DNA of 64,000 nt from assembly GCA_012845835.1 (NCBI GenBank), contig JABAKD010000030.1:9213805-9277804 (forward strand). Direction: 5' to 3'. This document shows positions 62,397-64,000 of the stretch, one piece after another (position 1 is the stretch's first letter; every line of letters begins with the position of its first letter). A program made the position numbers and the translations under genes. The notes under the pieces are model-generated. The model made no database searches and was not told the origin of the DNA. It was given only the letters and a program-made list of their open reading frames with translations. This DNA comes from Undaria pinnatifida. Its lineage: Eukaryota > Sar > Phaeophyceae > Laminariales > Alariaceae.

Positions 62397-64000
62397 CTAA
62401 TTGAACTGGCTGTTGATGATGAACTGGCCGTTGATGAAGTCGTTCACGTTGAAGTTGCTGATGATGTCCAGCAGGTTCCTGAAGCGATGCTTGTTCAGGT
62501 GCTTTGTGCCGATGTCGGCAGGGTTGATGTCGGTCGGAATGTAGTGGATGGAGATCCTTCCCTCCGACACGAGCTCTCGGACGAAGAAGAAGCGCAGCGC
62601 GATGTGCTTCGTCCTCGAGCTTAAGGAGCGGTTTCCCAGCGCGTGTAGCGTCGCTGTGTTGTCGCAGTACAATGGCACTTTCGCGAAGTCCTTGCCGAAC
62701 CTAGCTCAGTCAGCATGTTCGAGCAGAACACTGCTTCCTTCATCGCCAAAGCCGACGCGACCAGCTCCGCCTCCATGGTCGACATGGCAGTCAGACCTTG
62801 TAGCCCCGACTTGAAGCCAATCGGCGCATCGCACAGCATCGACAAGTATCGTGAGGTGAACTTTCCGTTGTCCGGGTTGTTGGCCCAGTTGGAGTCCGAA
62901 AAGACTGCAAGCTCGAAGCCTCCCCTCTTGTACGTGAAGGTGAAGTCGGTTGTCCCCGCGAGGTAGCGAAGTGTGTGCTTCGCCGCCACCATGTGGATGT
63001 TGCTGGGTTTCGCCATCGGGCAAGCCAGTTGACCAACGGCATACATGATGTCGTACCTTAACACTTGGGAAACATACATCAAGCACCCCACGATGCCCTG
63101 GTAGCGCTTCTTTTCTTCCTCGTTCAGCAGAATCTCGTCAGGCTGCTGGTTGGAGAGTTCGGGACCATACCCCGGCGTGTTGTTCGGCTTGCATTCCGAC
63201 ATTTCAAACCTCTCCAGGATGGACCTGGAGTAAGCCTCGTGAGAGATCGTGAGAGTGCCACGCTCAAGGTCTCGCTTTATCTCCATGCCCAAGACGAGCG
63301 ACACCGCTCCCATGTCGGTCATCTTGAAACGCTGCTTCAACTTCTCTTTCACCATCGCCATGGCGTCAGAGTTGTTGCTGGCCAGAAGGAGATCGTCCAC
63401 GTAGAGGGTCAAGTAGATCCGAACACCGTCGTGATCGTACAAGTAGACACACGTGTCGGACTGAAGCGAAACGAAGCCGATCTCGACAAGGGCGGGATCG
63501 ATGGTGTTGAACCAGTTTCCGGGGCTTTGGGCCAGCCCGTAGAGGCTCTTCTCTAGCTGCATCACTAGCTCACCTCCGCCCTTGTCCTTGACCTCGAAGC
63601 CAGGCGGCTCCTCGACGAACACCAACTCCTGGATATCCGCGTACAGGAAGGCAGTTGAGACGTCCATCTGGTGTAGAAGCAGGCCGAAGTGCACGGCTAT
63701 GCAGCCTATGATCCGCACGCTCTGAATCATGCACACCGGGGCGTAGATGCTGCCAGAGTCAAGGCCAGGAAGTTGGTTCCAACCTTGAGCCACTACACGA
63801 GCCTTGAAGGAGCCGTCCGCCTTGCGCTTGAACACCCATTTCGAATTGATTCGCTTTCGTCCAGCGGGAACGGCAGAGCGCGGAACAAGCTTGTAAACTT
63901 GACGATCTTCAAGACTCGCGATCTCGTGTTCTGCTGCTGCGTTCCACTGAGCGGCTTCGGGCGTTGCCCGTGCTTTCTTGATTGTGCGTTGTTCCCACAG
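62397..64000 (-). CDS. second copia element: reverse transcriptase-RNase H, partial, frameshifted
   Basis: The frame is open from the window edge (64000) to 62621. Near the edge it reads AQWNAAAEHEIASLEDRQVY, then KWVFKRKADGSFKARVVAQG. The reverse transcriptase is well preserved: LHQMDVSTAFLYADI with the first Asp, KSLYGLAQSPGNW, and LTLYVDDLLLASNN with the canonical YVDD. RNase H follows with FSDSNWANNP and TMEAELVASALAM. One base is missing near 62690, and the protein continues in another frame (62678-62397) with LYCDNTATLHALGN, SSRTKHIALRFFFVRE and NPADIGTKHL. It is a different copia lineage from the 37.9-45.8-kb element: YVDD not HVDD, diverged motifs and different ends. Confidence 0.85.

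Noticed and set aside
1..64000. Prokaryotic or viral systems (operons, CRISPR, toxin-antitoxin, prophage)
   Set aside because: No polycistronic layout, ribosome-binding sites or repeat-spacer arrays. Gene structure is spliced throughout.

Overview
The window is nuclear DNA of an intron-rich eukaryote. Its genes have several exons with GT..AG introns of about 250 to 1,800 bp. There are dense CAG/CTG and GTACAGCAGTA-type low-complexity stretches, tRNA-derived SINEs and several classes of transposon. I see no operons, Shine-Dalgarno-spaced genes, CRISPR or rRNA. The gene structures and the style of the Ty3 integrase suggest a stramenopile, most likely a brown alga. This is inference from composition and family knowledge, not something the sequence proves.

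Four host genes can be assembled exon by exon, with splice phases that agree. (1) A cysteine-containing leucine-rich-repeat protein on + (13383-19243, 3 exons). (2) A Sel1-repeat protein on - (26.5 kb down to 20941, at least 6 exons). (3) A small EF-hand protein on + (34023-34893, at least 3 exons, EFCAB11-like). (4) A TPR protein with a complete Hsp70/Hsp90-type carboxylate clamp on - (46278 down to 35281, 2 exons). Genes 1/2 and 3/4 are convergent pairs.

The rest is mostly mobile or repetitive. 0-4.7 kb: dispersed repeats and a SINE. 4752-6179: pogo/Tigger-like DNA transposon with TA duplication and a transposase C-terminal remnant. 6333-9253: non-autonomous LTR element with 284/280-bp LTRs and target duplication CACAT. 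9.55-12.74 kb: decayed Ty3/gypsy integrase segment. 12.7-17.6 kb: repeats, a broken ORF and a 570-bp foldback. 24.4 kb: 238-bp MITE. 29.2-30.8 kb: GTAGGGTACGG minisatellite. 30.9-31.3 and 36.7-37.8 kb: CTTCCA/TGGAAG repeats. 37910-45811: complete Ty1/copia element with 505-bp LTRs and ATACT target duplications. 47-60.5 kb: SINEs, a hAT-like MITE, a degenerate satellite of about 185 bp, another TIR element and tandem repeats. 61.6-64 kb: the 3' half of a second, diverged copia element on -, cut by the window edge.

The strongest single result is that the 7.9-kb copia element sits antisense inside intron 1 of the TPR gene. Exon 1 (46165-46278) lies on one side and exon 2 (35281-36561) on the other. 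They rejoin in phase to give a normal TPR fold with all five clamp residues. The element's LTRs are about 99% identical, yet its polyprotein is interrupted by an in-frame amber codon and several frameshifts.
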